The notes: generated from the letters alone by a model not told the origin. A stretch of DNA of 25,200 nt from Sulfurimonas sp. UBA6014 (GCA_002428085.1 DJAA01000002.1:22656-47855), one strand, 5' to 3'. Positions 15,030 through 23,890 are shown, numbered from the stretch's first letter. Translations and numbers: made by a program.

Positions 15030-16547
15030 TTGGCTTTTGAAAACAAATTTATTCAACAAAGAATTGAAAAAGCGCAACTGCTTAGAGCTGAGGGGATTAA
15101 TCCTTACTCGAATGATTCTCAAAGAAATGCAACTATTGAAAAATTTTTAAATGTAAATTCAAATATACAAAACACACAAGAAAAACGTAATGAAAATCGC
15201 CACTATACCCTTAGCGGTCGGATAAAACTCTTTAGAATTATGGGCAAAGCAAGTTTTATCAAGATAGAAGATGAGAGCGGAGTATTGCAAGTGTATGTCG
15301 CTAGAGACAACTTACCAGAGGGGTTTTATAATGATATTTTTAAAAAGCTTATTGAAGTAGGCGATATTGTTGAAATCACTGGTTTTCCTTTTGTTACAGG
15401 TCAAGGAGAACTTTCACTTCACTGTCATGAGCTAAAAATCTTAACAAAAGCAATAGCTCCACTTCCTGAAAAATTTCATGGGATTACCGATAAAGAGACA
15501 AGGTACAGAAAAAGATATCTTGACCTTATTATGAACTCTGAAGTTCGCAAAACTTTTCAAACGCGCTCACGAGTCATCTCGTTAACTCGAAGATTTTTTG
15601 AAGATAAAGGTTTCTTGGAGGTTGAAACTCCTATGATGCACCCCATTGCCGGAGGAGCAAATGCCAAACCTTTTGTAACCCATCATAATGCGCTAGGCAT
15701 TGATAGATTTTTAAGAATTGCACCTGAACTTTATCTCAAAAGACTTATCGTTGGTGGATTTGAAGCAGTTTTTGAGATAAACCGTAATTTTAGAAATGAA
15801 GGGATGGATGCAACACATAACCCTGAATTTACCTCTATAGAGTTCTATTGGGCCTACAAAACGTATAAAGATTTGATTAAAATAACAAAAGAGTACTTCG
15901 AATATCTTTTTGATCATTTAAAATTACCCGCTATTCTTCCCTATGGAGATTTAGAAGTTAATTTTGAAAACTTCACAGAGATTCCACTGATCGAATCACT
16001 TACAACGATAGGTGGAGTTCCAGCCGAAGTTGTCAATGAGAAAGAAAAAATTCTAGAGTATTTAAAATCGAAAAATCTAACCGTGAAACCAGGCATGAAC
16101 TTAGGACAGCTTCAAGGAGAACTTTTTGATATGTTCGTTGAGGCAAAATTAATTGACCCTACTTTTATCACTGAATATCCAGTTGAAATCTCTCCGCTGG
16201 CTAGAAGAAGTGATGCAAATCCTACTATTACCGAGAGGTTTGAGCTTTTCATTGCAGGTCGTGAAATTGCGAACGCTTTTAGCGAGCTCAACGACCCAAT
16301 AGATCAGTACGAAAGATTTAAAGGGCAATGCGATGCAAAAGAAGCAGGCGATGATGAAGCCCATGAGATGGATGAAGATTTTATTGATGCGCTGAGTTAT
16401 GGCATGGCGCCAACAGCAGGACAAGGGATAGGGATAGACAGACTTGTTATGCTTTTAACAAACGAACACTCCATTCGGGATGTTTTACTGTTTCCAGCGA
16501 TGAAACCTATCAACAATGAAGACCAAACTAAAGAAGAAGAGGAATAA
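15030..16547 (+). CDS. lysS: Lysyl-tRNA synthetase (class II)
   Basis: Charges tRNA-Lys, 505 residues. An OB-fold anticodon-binding domain (about 55-145, YTLSGRIKLFRIMGKASFIKI) precedes the class II core with motif 1 around 185-212 (FLEVETPMMHPIAGGANAKPF), motif 2 FRNEGMDATHNPEFTSIEF (254-272) and motif 3 GIGIDRLVMLL (466-476). The start is TTG at 15030: AAAGGA lies 7 bases before it, the N-terminus agrees with the family, and no ATG is available nearby. The gene is 15 bases after fur and 2 bases before glyA. A non-ATG start in an essential gene may hold its translation down. Confidence 0.97.
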   Translation: MAFENKFIQQRIEKAQLLRAEGINPYSNDSQRNATIEKFLNVNSNIQNTQEKRNENRHYTLSGRIKLFRIMGKASFIKIEDESGVLQVYVARDNLPEGFYNDIFKKLIEVGDIVEITGFPFVTGQGELSLHCHELKILTKAIAPLPEKFHGITDKETRYRKRYLDLIMNSEVRKTFQTRSRVISLTRRFFEDKGFLEVETPMMHPIAGGANAKPFVTHHNALGIDRFLRIAPELYLKRLIVGGFEAVFEINRNFRNEGMDATHNPEFTSIEFYWAYKTYKDLIKITKEYFEYLFDHLKLPAILPYGDLEVNFENFTEIPLIESLTTIGGVPAEVVNEKEKILEYLKSKNLTVKPGMNLGQLQGELFDMFVEAKLIDPTFITEYPVEISPLARRSDANPTITERFELFIAGREIANAFSELNDPIDQYERFKGQCDAKEAGDDEAHEMDEDFIDALSYGMAPTAGQGIGIDRLVMLLTNEHSIRDVLLFPAMKPINNEDQTKEEEE

Positions 16548-16549
16548 AA

Positions 16550-17797
16550 ATGAGTTTTTTAAAAGAATACGACAGTGAAATATATGAGTTATGTGAAAAA
16601 GAGTTAGAGCGTCAAACGGATCATTTAGAGATGATAGCATCGGAAAACTTTACACTTCCAGCCGTCATGGAAGCCATGGGTTCAGTTTTTACAAATAAAT
16701 ATGCTGAAGGCTACCCTGGTAAGCGTTACTATGGCGGTTGTGAATATGCTGATGGCGTTGAACAACTTGCAATTGACAGAGCTTGCGAACTTTTTGGATG
16801 TACCTATGCAAACGTACAACCGCACTCAGGAAGTCAAGCAAACGGTGCTGTTTTTGCAGGCTTATTACAAGCAGGTGAAAAACTTTTAGGCATGGATTTG
16901 AGCCATGGTGGTCACTTAACCCATGGAAGCAAGCCTAGTTTCTCGGGCAAAAACTATCAAGCATTTACCTATGGTGTTGAACTTGACGGTCGCATTAACT
17001 ACGAGAGAGTTATGGATATTGCTAAAATTGTGCAACCAAAGATTATCATTTGTGGTGCTTCTGCGTATGCAAGAGAAATTGATTTCAAAAAATTTCGTGA
17101 GATTGCTGATGCTGTTGGAGCGATTTTATTTGCCGACATTGCACACATTGCAGGACTTGTAGCTGCGGGTGAGCACCCTAGTCCATTTCCTCATGCGCAC
17201 GTTGTTACAACGACGACGCACAAAACTCTTGCAGGTCCACGAGGTGGCATGATTATGACCAATGATGAAGAGATTGCGAAAAAAATAAACTCAGCAATTT
17301 TTCCAGGTCTGCAAGGTGGACCGCTCGTTCATGTCATTGCGGCAAAAGCAGTCGGTTTCAAGTACAACTTGAGTCCAGAGTGGAAAGAGTACGCAAAACA
17401 AGTAAAACTCAATGCAGCAGTTTTAGCAGATGTACTGATAAAAAGAGGTTACGATGTTGTCTCAGGCGGAACAGACAACCATTTAGTGCTTGTCTCTTTT
17501 GTAGGTCGTGAAATATCAGGAAAAGATGCAGATGCTGCACTTGGCAATGCTGGTATCACTATCAATAAAAACACTGTCCCAGGTGAAACAAGAAGCCCTT
17601 TTGTTACTTCAGGTATCCGAATAGGTTCGCCAGCACTCACATCTCGTGGCATGAAAGAAAAAGAGTTTGAATATATTGCAAATAAAATGGCAGATGTGCT
17701 TGATGATATCCATAATATTGAACTACAAGAGCGTGTAAAAAAAGAGTTAAAAATATTGGCTCAAAGTTTCATCATCTATAATCAATCTACGTACTAA
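16550..17797 (+). CDS. glyA: Serine hydroxymethyltransferase
   Basis: Pyridoxal phosphate enzyme that interconverts serine plus tetrahydrofolate with glycine plus methylene-tetrahydrofolate, the main source of one-carbon units. 415 residues, the normal bacterial length. Motifs include YAEGYPGKRYYGGCEYAD (51-68), the SGSQAN phosphate-contact loop (93-98), ADIAHIAGLVAAG (195-207) and TTTTHKTLAGPRGG, with the cofactor lysine K225. GAGGAA inside the end of lysS serves as the ribosome site, so the two are co-translated. The lysS-glyA-DUF1882 order is conserved in Campylobacter and Helicobacter (from memory). Confidence 0.97.
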   Translation: MSFLKEYDSEIYELCEKELERQTDHLEMIASENFTLPAVMEAMGSVFTNKYAEGYPGKRYYGGCEYADGVEQLAIDRACELFGCTYANVQPHSGSQANGAVFAGLLQAGEKLLGMDLSHGGHLTHGSKPSFSGKNYQAFTYGVELDGRINYERVMDIAKIVQPKIIICGASAYAREIDFKKFREIADAVGAILFADIAHIAGLVAAGEHPSPFPHAHVVTTTTHKTLAGPRGGMIMTNDEEIAKKINSAIFPGLQGGPLVHVIAAKAVGFKYNLSPEWKEYAKQVKLNAAVLADVLIKRGYDVVSGGTDNHLVLVSFVGREISGKDADAALGNAGITINKNTVPGETRSPFVTSGIRIGSPALTSRGMKEKEFEYIANKMADVLDDIHNIELQERVKKELKILAQSFIIYNQSTY

Positions 17798-17806
17798 GGA
17801 TAAAAA

Positions 17807-18349
17807 ATGACTGCTATGGATTTAAAACTCATCAAAATGGTTAGTAATCATTACTGGAAAAAAAGTGACACAGTAGTAGATAAACTTCTATTTAAAGGGC
17901 GAACATTTTATAATAAATTTGAAAAAATAAATGCTCCCCTAACGCAGTCATTAATCAATCAGCACCTTAAAGGTGAACTCACTCTCGCACATTCTCTTGT
18001 AAATGAACATAATAAAGTTGAAAATATAGTTATTGACTACAATGGAAGAGATCCAGAGAGATTTTATCACAAAGCACAACTTCTCCTACGAGAAGAAGGG
18101 TTTATCAATTTTACCGCGTATACAACAAAAACAGAAGGTCATCTTCATGTTTACATCCATAAAGGTCACACAACTTTACAAGAAGCAATTCAACTTGGTA
18201 AAATGATTTCTATGAAACTAGCTGCCAAGCAACCCAAGCAGTGGAGAATGTTTCCAAATGATGAAATGCCAAATGAATACAATATTCTCACTTTACCATA
18301 CGAAGTTTATTCCAAGGAGCGTGGTGCTTCTTGGTCGAAACACATGTAA
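17807..18349 (+). CDS. DUF1882 protein
   Basis: 180 residues of unknown function, in a family that as far as I know is confined to Campylobacterota. It has no signal peptide or membrane segment. Visible features are an N-terminal helical part (LIKMVSNHYWKKSD), a lysine-rich middle, a strand pattern with GHLHVYIHKGHTTLQEAIQLGK (about 131-152), and a tryptophan-containing block QPKQWRMFPNDEMPNEYNIL. It follows glyA by 9 bases, with the signal GGA overlapping the gap, and in related genomes also sits next to glyA. Constant linkage to lysS and glyA hints at a housekeeping role, but no function can be named. Confidence 0.85.
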   Translation: MTAMDLKLIKMVSNHYWKKSDTVVDKLLFKGRTFYNKFEKINAPLTQSLINQHLKGELTLAHSLVNEHNKVENIVIDYNGRDPERFYHKAQLLLREEGFINFTAYTTKTEGHLHVYIHKGHTTLQEAIQLGKMISMKLAAKQPKQWRMFPNDEMPNEYNILTLPYEVYSKERGASWSKHM

Positions 18350-18392
18350 AATTGGGTATCATTGTGTAATAAATTGAAGAGGGAGAATATTT

Positions 18393-19046
18393 ATGGAAGA
18401 AAAAAATGAACTCAACGACATTATCTTAAATAGAGGTAATGGAACGAATGATAATAAAAAAATAGTTTTAGCAGTTGTAACACTTGGGGTTATCTTGATT
18501 GTAGTTGTTATGCTTATGAATACGTTAACTTCTAGTGGCACAGATAATCTACCTCAAGCCGTATTACCTCCGCAACCACAAGTAAAAACTGCATCAGAAG
18601 TTCAGGAAGAACCTCTTTTTGAGCCAGTTGAAGTGATACAAGAAGAATCAGGTGAGAATAACAATTTAGACAAAATTACTCAAAAACTCAAAGAAGAGAG
18701 CCAAGGAGTAGAGCAAAAAGTTGATGTTCCAGCAGTTGAGCCAAAAGTAGAAAAAGTTCTTGCTAAACAAACAACTAAAAGACAAGAAACACCAAAAATA
18801 AGTGTTGCAACAAGTGGTTCATATTATATTCAAGTTGGTTCTTTTACTCTCAATGAACCAAATAAGAAATTTTTACAATCTATTACTGATAAAGGTTTTA
18901 GTTATAAATATCATACAATAACTCAAAACTCCAAAACAATAAATAAAATTTTAATTGGTCCTTTTGCCACTGATAAAGAGGCAAGAAACAATTTAATAAC
19001 TATCAGAACATCCATTGAAGCAGGTGCTTTTTTAACCAAAATTTAA
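18393..19046 (+). CDS. SPOR domain membrane protein
   Basis: 217 residues: a short charged cytoplasmic start, one transmembrane helix (about 23-45, IVLAVVTLGVILIVVVMLM), a long low-complexity linker rich in E, V, K and Q (about 55-140), and a C-terminal SPOR domain (about 141-217, starting GSYYIQVGSF and containing ILIGPFATDKEA). SPOR domains bind denuded peptidoglycan glycans, usually at the division septum, so this is probably a bitopic periplasmic cell-wall binding protein. GAGGGAG lies 8 bases before the ATG. A SPOR gene before aroE is also present in C. jejuni (from memory). It is not clearly FtsN or DedD. Confidence 0.85.
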   Translation: MEEKNELNDIILNRGNGTNDNKKIVLAVVTLGVILIVVVMLMNTLTSSGTDNLPQAVLPPQPQVKTASEVQEEPLFEPVEVIQEESGENNNLDKITQKLKEESQGVEQKVDVPAVEPKVEKVLAKQTTKRQETPKISVATSGSYYIQVGSFTLNEPNKKFLQSITDKGFSYKYHTITQNSKTINKILIGPFATDKEARNNLITIRTSIEAGAFLTKI

Positions 19047-19070
19047 TAAATTTTTGACAAGGTTTTTACT

Positions 19071-20474
19071 TTGATATATTCTAAACAATTTGTACTCGAT
19101 CAACTCGCTCCTATAGCAGTTTATTCCAAACTAAAGTCTATGTTTGCTGGTGAGGTTAGTTATTTATTTGAAAGTGCTGGGCAGAGCCAAGGAAATTATA
19201 GTTTTATTTGCATAGGTGCGAGAGAGCGAATTGAGTTTATAAACCATGAAACACTTTATACAGACGCAAATGGCAATAAAACAATCATACAAAGCAACCC
19301 TTTTGTATTTTTAAAAAAATATTATAAAAATATTGATACCTCTATCTATAAAGCAGCTGCAAAAGAGCTAAACATAGGGTATGTAGATGGATTTATCGGC
19401 TATATTGGCTATGATATGGTAAAAGTGTTTGAACCCAAACTAAACTCTAGTATGGATAGTTTGATTGATGAGCTTCACATCCCAGATTTAGACCTAATTT
19501 TGCCTAAAATCATTTTAGTCTATTCCCATAAAAACCATCAAATAACCCTTGTAACTACAATTGAAGCATTAAGCACAACCTTTGATAGTATTGAACAAGA
19601 GCTCAAAAGTCCTTATTCTTATATTCATATGAAAAAAAATATTGGTCATGACGAAGGTACTTTTGCTCACTCTAAAGAGAAGTTTTTCAAGATGATTAAT
19701 GATTCCAAAGAGATGATAAAAAGTGGTGATGTTTTCCAAATTTTAATGACAAATCGCTTTACGAGAAATATAAAAGTCGACCCTTTTAGTTTTTATAGAA
19801 TTCTCAGAACAAAAAATCCCTCCCCTTATATGTTTTTAATGGAGTATGAGGATTTCAATATTGTAGGGAGTTCACCAGAGGTAATGGTAAGGCTCACAAA
19901 CGGGGAGATTCTTCTTCGTCCTATCGCTGGGACTAGAAAACGGGGAAAAACAAAAGAGAGAGATAAAGAACTTGAGTTTGAACTTCTAGCAGATCCCAAA
20001 GAACTAGCAGAGCATCTCATGCTCATAGACCTTGGAAGAAATGATGTAGGAAGAGTCGCAAAAACTGCAAGTGTAAAAGTTGAAAACATGATGCACATAG
20101 AGAGATTTTCCCACGTCATGCATATCGTCTCAGATGTTACAGCTACTTTAGATGCCGATAAAGATATGTTTGATTTATTTATGGCGGTCTTTACAGCAGG
20201 AACTATGACTGGAGCTCCAAAGATTCGAGCTATGGAACTTATAGCACAGTATGAAGGACTCAAGCGTGGTTTTTATAGTGGCAGCATAGGCTACTTTGGT
20301 TTTGATGGCAATATGGACAGTGCAATCACCATACGAACTGCTTTAGTCAAAGAAAATCAAGTTATACTCCAAGCCGGTGCAGGTATCGTAGCAGATAGCC
20401 AAAATGAGTTAGAGTATTTAGAAGTTGAGAATAAACTTGGCGCCTTAATTCATTCATTGGAAGATTTAGATTAG
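19071..20474 (+). CDS. trpE: Anthranilate synthase component I
   Basis: Converts chorismate to anthranilate with ammonia from TrpG, the first step of tryptophan synthesis. 467 residues. The tryptophan feedback motif appears as LFESA (32-36). The catalytic chorismate-binding domain has LRPIAGTRKRG (282-292), ADPKELAEHLMLIDLGRND, and AGTMTGAPKIRAMELI (376-391). PIAGT, with A instead of the lysine used by PabB (PIKGT), argues for TrpE. The start is TTG at 19071, with AAGG 8 bases upstream; the next in-frame ATG would remove the N-terminal part of the tryptophan site. It shares one base with aroE. No trpG is adjacent, and this gene is not part of the C. jejuni version of the neighbourhood as I recall it. 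Confidence 0.88.
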   Translation: MIYSKQFVLDQLAPIAVYSKLKSMFAGEVSYLFESAGQSQGNYSFICIGARERIEFINHETLYTDANGNKTIIQSNPFVFLKKYYKNIDTSIYKAAAKELNIGYVDGFIGYIGYDMVKVFEPKLNSSMDSLIDELHIPDLDLILPKIILVYSHKNHQITLVTTIEALSTTFDSIEQELKSPYSYIHMKKNIGHDEGTFAHSKEKFFKMINDSKEMIKSGDVFQILMTNRFTRNIKVDPFSFYRILRTKNPSPYMFLMEYEDFNIVGSSPEVMVRLTNGEILLRPIAGTRKRGKTKERDKELEFELLADPKELAEHLMLIDLGRNDVGRVAKTASVKVENMMHIERFSHVMHIVSDVTATLDADKDMFDLFMAVFTAGTMTGAPKIRAMELIAQYEGLKRGFYSGSIGYFGFDGNMDSAITIRTALVKENQVILQAGAGIVADSQNELEYLEVENKLGALIHSLEDLD

Positions 20475-21265
20475 TGAAATTATTTGCAATTTTTGGTGAC
20501 CCCGTAGCACACTCTCGCTCTCCCTTAATGCATAACAATGTTTTTAAAAACCTACACTATAAAGCTTGCTATACAAGGATTCATTTAAAAGATGAAGCTA
20601 TGCTTCGTGATACTTTTTTTAACCTTGGTCTGAGTGGTGCAAATGTAACCGTTCCTCATAAAGAAGCAGCATACAGAGCTTGTGATGAAGTTCGAGGCTT
20701 TGCCAAAAAAGTAGGTGTAGTCAATACACTTATCAATGAAAATGGAAAACTCATTGGCTATAACACAGATGCCGATGGCTTTATGTATGCCATAAAAGAG
20801 TTTGAACCACTCACGAATGTTTTAGTTTTAGGAGCTGGAGGGACTTCCAAAGCTCTCGCATCAAGACTTTTGCACAATGGTATGCATGTGAGTGTTCTTA
20901 ACAGAAGTGCCTCTAGACTCTCATTTTTTGAGGAGATTGGGTGCAAATGTTATAGTTGGGAAACTTTCAAAGTGGGGCATTATGACTTAGTTGTAAACAC
21001 GACAAGTGCAGGTCTTAAAGATGAGGAGCTCCCAGTTCCAAAAGAGATGATAGATACTATTTTAAATCATACGCATTTTGTAGCTGATGCTATTTATGGA
21101 AAAATCACACCTTTTTTAGCTCTTGCCAAAGAAAAAAATATCCCCTTTAAAGACGGCTCTCAAATGCTTTTAGGTCAAGGTGTTTTAGCCCATGAGCTCT
21201 TTACAAAAAACGCATTTAAACAAGAAGATATCCATGCTTATATGCAAAAAAGTTTTGAGCTGTAG
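20474..21265 (+). CDS. aroE: Shikimate dehydrogenase
   Basis: NADPH-dependent reduction of 3-dehydroshikimate to shikimate, 263 residues. Substrate-binding motifs are SRSP (14-17), NVTVPHK (57-63, catalytic K63) and NTDADG (97-102, with the catalytic aspartate). The Rossmann cofactor loop is GAGGTS (120-125). GQGVLAHELF near the end is the conserved C-terminal helix motif. The start is GTG at 20474, overlapping the trpE stop by one base (TAGTG). With no independent ribosome site visible, translation probably depends on trpE. It ends 2 bases from the stop of pldA on the other strand. Confidence 0.95.
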   Translation: MKLFAIFGDPVAHSRSPLMHNNVFKNLHYKACYTRIHLKDEAMLRDTFFNLGLSGANVTVPHKEAAYRACDEVRGFAKKVGVVNTLINENGKLIGYNTDADGFMYAIKEFEPLTNVLVLGAGGTSKALASRLLHNGMHVSVLNRSASRLSFFEEIGCKCYSWETFKVGHYDLVVNTTSAGLKDEELPVPKEMIDTILNHTHFVADAIYGKITPFLALAKEKNIPFKDGSQMLLGQGVLAHELFTKNAFKQEDIHAYMQKSFEL

Positions 21266-21267
21266 TT

Positions 21268-22119
21268 TTATCTTGAAAAACTAAAACCTACAGAAAATTT
21301 AGAGATGTCATGATTATAATCAATAAGGCTCTCTCCATATCCACTAAAAACTTTTGCATAAAAATAGATATCTTCTACGATTGGATAAGAGTAAGTCCCC
21401 TCTACTAAACCTTTTCCTGTATCTAAAGAGCCTCTTCCTCTTAGCGTGTACATATGCTTGCCTCTAAAATAGGTTAGCTTTATCTGTCCAAATCCAACAT
21501 AATCCATAATATCTGGATTATCACTTAAATCGTTTCCCATCAAGGGTATCCATGCAATCAAATCAGTAATGAGAGCACCATGTTTCATACTTAAAATTGT
21601 GTAAAAATAATTGACACTTCTTGAATTTGAAGTGATATTGCCATCATTTCCTTGACCGTTTGATAAATGAGAGTATCCGACAGTGAAATCTTTGAGATGA
21701 AATATTGAATCTGCATCTGAAATTGGAAAAATAACAAACGCTTCAGGATTGTAGTTTGTCTCCCTAAAAGGGGCAGATTCAACATATATTTGCCAAAATG
21801 CTAGATGAGAATAGGAGAGATAATATGCTTCATTTAAACCAAAAAAATCATTAGCGAGATTGATTTTAAAACTTATCTGCAATTGAGCCTCTATATTTGT
21901 ATACTCTCTAGAATCTGTATCATAGGATGTATAGTTCGCATTTCGAAATCCATAGGGCAAAATGTAATTGGGATAATGCGGTTTTAAACTAAAAATAGAG
22001 TTTTCCCATTTTTCTATAGACTCCTGTGTTTCAAGAGTTTGAATCTGCTCGTAAAGCTCTTGTTCATTTGCGAAAATTTGCAAACAAAGAAACAAATACA
22101 ATACAATCTTTTTAGTCAT
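21268..22119 (-). CDS. pldA: Outer membrane phospholipase A
   Basis: Outer membrane beta-barrel lipase that hydrolyses phospholipids misplaced in the outer leaflet. 283 residues with a signal peptide (about 1-17, ending QIFA-NEQ). The catalytic set is visible: H151 and S153 in GYSHLSNGQG, and N170 in SRSVNYFY, aligning with His142, Ser144 and Asn156 of E. coli OMPLA. Alternating hydrophobic strands fill the rest, and the protein ends in an aromatic strand FSVGFSFSR, with a charged final residue instead of the usual terminal aromatic. It follows recR by 1 base and is last in mltA-recR-pldA. Confidence 0.87.
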   Translation of the reverse strand: MTKKIVLYLFLCLQIFANEQELYEQIQTLETQESIEKWENSIFSLKPHYPNYILPYGFRNANYTSYDTDSREYTNIEAQLQISFKINLANDFFGLNEAYYLSYSHLAFWQIYVESAPFRETNYNPEAFVIFPISDADSIFHLKDFTVGYSHLSNGQGNDGNITSNSRSVNYFYTILSMKHGALITDLIAWIPLMGNDLSDNPDIMDYVGFGQIKLTYFRGKHMYTLRGRGSLDTGKGLVEGTYSYPIVEDIYFYAKVFSGYGESLIDYNHDISKFSVGFSFSR

Positions 22120-22120
22120 T

Positions 22121-22690
22121 TTAAACCTTCACTCTATCTTCCAAAGCTCGAGTAAGCGATAATATATCGATATTTTCCAAGCTCACTCCAGTTGGAACCC
22201 CTTGCGCTATTTTTGAAAAATTAACATTAAATGGCGCCAATTTATCTTCTATATACATGATAACCGCATCATTTGAAATAGAGGGAGTTATCGCAAAAAT
22301 AACCTCTTCAATTCCATTTTTTACCATCTCTTCAAGATGATAGATACTAAGCTCTTCAAGTGAATCAAGGACAAAGTATTTGCCATCAAACAGTCCATTT
22401 TCTTCCAAAAGAAGGATATCTTTCGCATTTTCAACAATGCATAATGTATGGCTATCTCTTGACTCATCACAACAAATAAAACAGAGTTCATCTTCACTCA
22501 TGCCACCACACACAGCACATTTTTTTAAACAACCAAGCGCCTCTTCAATAGCATGGGAAATTCTTAAACCTACGTAACTATCCTGCATAACCATATAATA
22601 AGCTAAGCGTGTGGCAGATTTTTTACCGATAGTTGGAAGCTCTTGAAGAGCATCCACAAGACGACTAAATTTTTCTAATGAACTTCTCAT
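22121..22690 (-). CDS. recR: Recombination protein RecR
   Basis: DNA gap-repair clamp loader partner that works with RecO and RecF-type pathways. 189 residues. A helix-hairpin-helix DNA-binding start (LQELPTIGKKSATRLAYYM, 15-33) is followed by a four-cysteine zinc finger (C58, C61, C70, C73) and a TOPRIM domain beginning LCIVENAKDILLLE. The segment after it lacks the usual GG-ISP block of longer RecR proteins and reads DSLEELSIYHLEEMVKNG; I believe this shorter version is typical of Campylobacterota. The ATG overlaps the mltA stop (ATGA), so it is translationally coupled to a cell-wall gene. Confidence 0.92.
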   Translation of the reverse strand: MRSSLEKFSRLVDALQELPTIGKKSATRLAYYMVMQDSYVGLRISHAIEEALGCLKKCAVCGGMSEDELCFICCDESRDSHTLCIVENAKDILLLEENGLFDGKYFVLDSLEELSIYHLEEMVKNGIEEVIFAITPSISNDAVIMYIEDKLAPFNVNFSKIAQGVPTGVSLENIDILSLTRALEDRVKV

Positions 22691-23877
22691 ATAGTTTGTT
22701 TGTCTTTATTTTTTGGCAAAAGAATCCAAAGTTTTAGCGGTGATTTTAATTCTCCTGCGATTTCTCTGGCTTCATGACCATACCCCAAAAACATATCTGC
22801 TCTAATAGCTCCTTTTATTGCGCCGCCTGTATCTTGTGCCATGACAAGCGAACTAAAATTTTTCTCTTTATGTTTGGCATTGACATACAGCATACTCCCT
22901 AGTGGGATGTATCTTTGATCAACTGCAATGGAACGCCTTGGGGTCAGTTGTAATCCCAATGCACCCGAAGCTGCATGCTCTTTTTGCTTAAAATAGACTA
23001 CAGACTTGTTATAATTTAGAACTTCATCAACTCTTTTTGGATTCTCTTTAAGCCATTTTTGAATAGTTTGCATAGAAACTTCTTCTAATTTTAGTACACC
23101 TATTTTTACTAAATATTTTCCAATCGCCCGATATTGATGTCCGTTTTGATTGTCATAGCCAACAAAAATAGTCTCTCCAGTGTCTAAACTTATCCTTCCA
23201 GAGCCTTGTATTTCAAGAAAAAATCGATCAAGTTTTGAATCAGTATAACAAATAATATCTGCGTCAATATTTTTCATTTTTGTCTCTTGTCGGGTATAAT
23301 AAGGGACCAATTTATTCCCTTCTATTCTCCCTCGAAGTCTATAATTTTTTAAACCTGGATAAATAGAGCTCAAATCAACAACTATTAAATCTTTTGGTGT
23401 TTTATATATTGGGTAAATGTAAGGGTACTCTTTTATAAGCGACCCTTGTAATTGCGCCTCATAATATCCTGTCAGCAACCCCTCTTTTTTCCCCTCATGA
23501 GTATTGATTTCATAGGGTTCAAATTCATTTTGTAAAAAATATTTTGGCGTTACTGATTGCGCTGCTTTTTCACACAGCTCATTGTACATATCTTTGGTTT
23601 TAGGGCTGCGACAACTCTTAATAAACGCTTGTAATGCTGCGCTATGGTTTTCATTCTCCCAATTAGGAAGTGCATTAAACTCACTTTTAATCAGATGCGT
23701 TTTAGGAAAATCATCTAATGGCATTTCAGCTTTTGACTTTTGTACATCAAGAGGATTTATTTTAGCTTCTTGTAGCTGCACAAAAGTTTCATCTACTTTT
23801 TTAAGATTTATTTGAGGCTTTTGGGAGCATCCTGAGATAAGAAAAACTATACATAAAAAATGGGTTATTGATTTCAT
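22687..23877 (-). CDS. mltA: Membrane-bound lytic murein transglycosylase A
   Basis: Outer membrane lipoprotein that cuts peptidoglycan glycan strands and leaves 1,6-anhydro ends. About 396 residues. The signal peptide ends in the lipobox LISGC (MKSITHFLCIVFLISGCSQK). The MltA barrel includes GLLTGYYEAQLQGS and FFLEIQGSGRISLDTGE. The C-terminal 3D domain has AQDTGGAIKGAIRADMFLG, with the catalytic aspartate at about D349. An in-frame ATG 16 codons upstream is rejected: the signal peptide starts at 23877, and a -10 TATAAT at 23885-23890 leaves no room for transcription of the longer form. It heads mltA-recR-pldA. Confidence 0.93.
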   Translation of the reverse strand: MKSITHFLCIVFLISGCSQKPQINLKKVDETFVQLQEAKINPLDVQKSKAEMPLDDFPKTHLIKSEFNALPNWENENHSAALQAFIKSCRSPKTKDMYNELCEKAAQSVTPKYFLQNEFEPYEINTHEGKKEGLLTGYYEAQLQGSLIKEYPYIYPIYKTPKDLIVVDLSSIYPGLKNYRLRGRIEGNKLVPYYTRQETKMKNIDADIICYTDSKLDRFFLEIQGSGRISLDTGETIFVGYDNQNGHQYRAIGKYLVKIGVLKLEEVSMQTIQKWLKENPKRVDEVLNYNKSVVYFKQKEHAASGALGLQLTPRRSIAVDQRYIPLGSMLYVNAKHKEKNFSSLVMAQDTGGAIKGAIRADMFLGYGHEAREIAGELKSPLKLWILLPKNKDKQTI

Positions 23878-23884
23878 AAAAATG

Positions 23885-23890
23885 ATTATA
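23885..23890 (-). promoter_or_regulatory. mltA -10 box that predicts a leaderless mRNA
   Basis: TATAAT on the minus strand lies 7 bases before the mltA ATG, separated by CATTTTT. Transcription would begin at or next to the start codon, and no ribosome site is visible. Confidence 0.5.

Noticed and set aside
14775..15122. 115-codon minus-strand frame across the fur-lysS junction
   Set aside because: It is antisense to conserved Fur zinc motifs and the lysS start region; nothing supports expression.
19826..20263. 145-codon minus-strand frame inside trpE
   Set aside because: The trpE frame carries every family motif across this stretch; the antisense frame is serine-rich with no upstream signals and is a shadow.
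19071..20474. Assignment as PabB (aminodeoxychorismate synthase)
   Set aside because: The PIAGT motif lacks the PabB lysine, and the N-terminal LFES motif is that of the tryptophan-binding site of TrpE.
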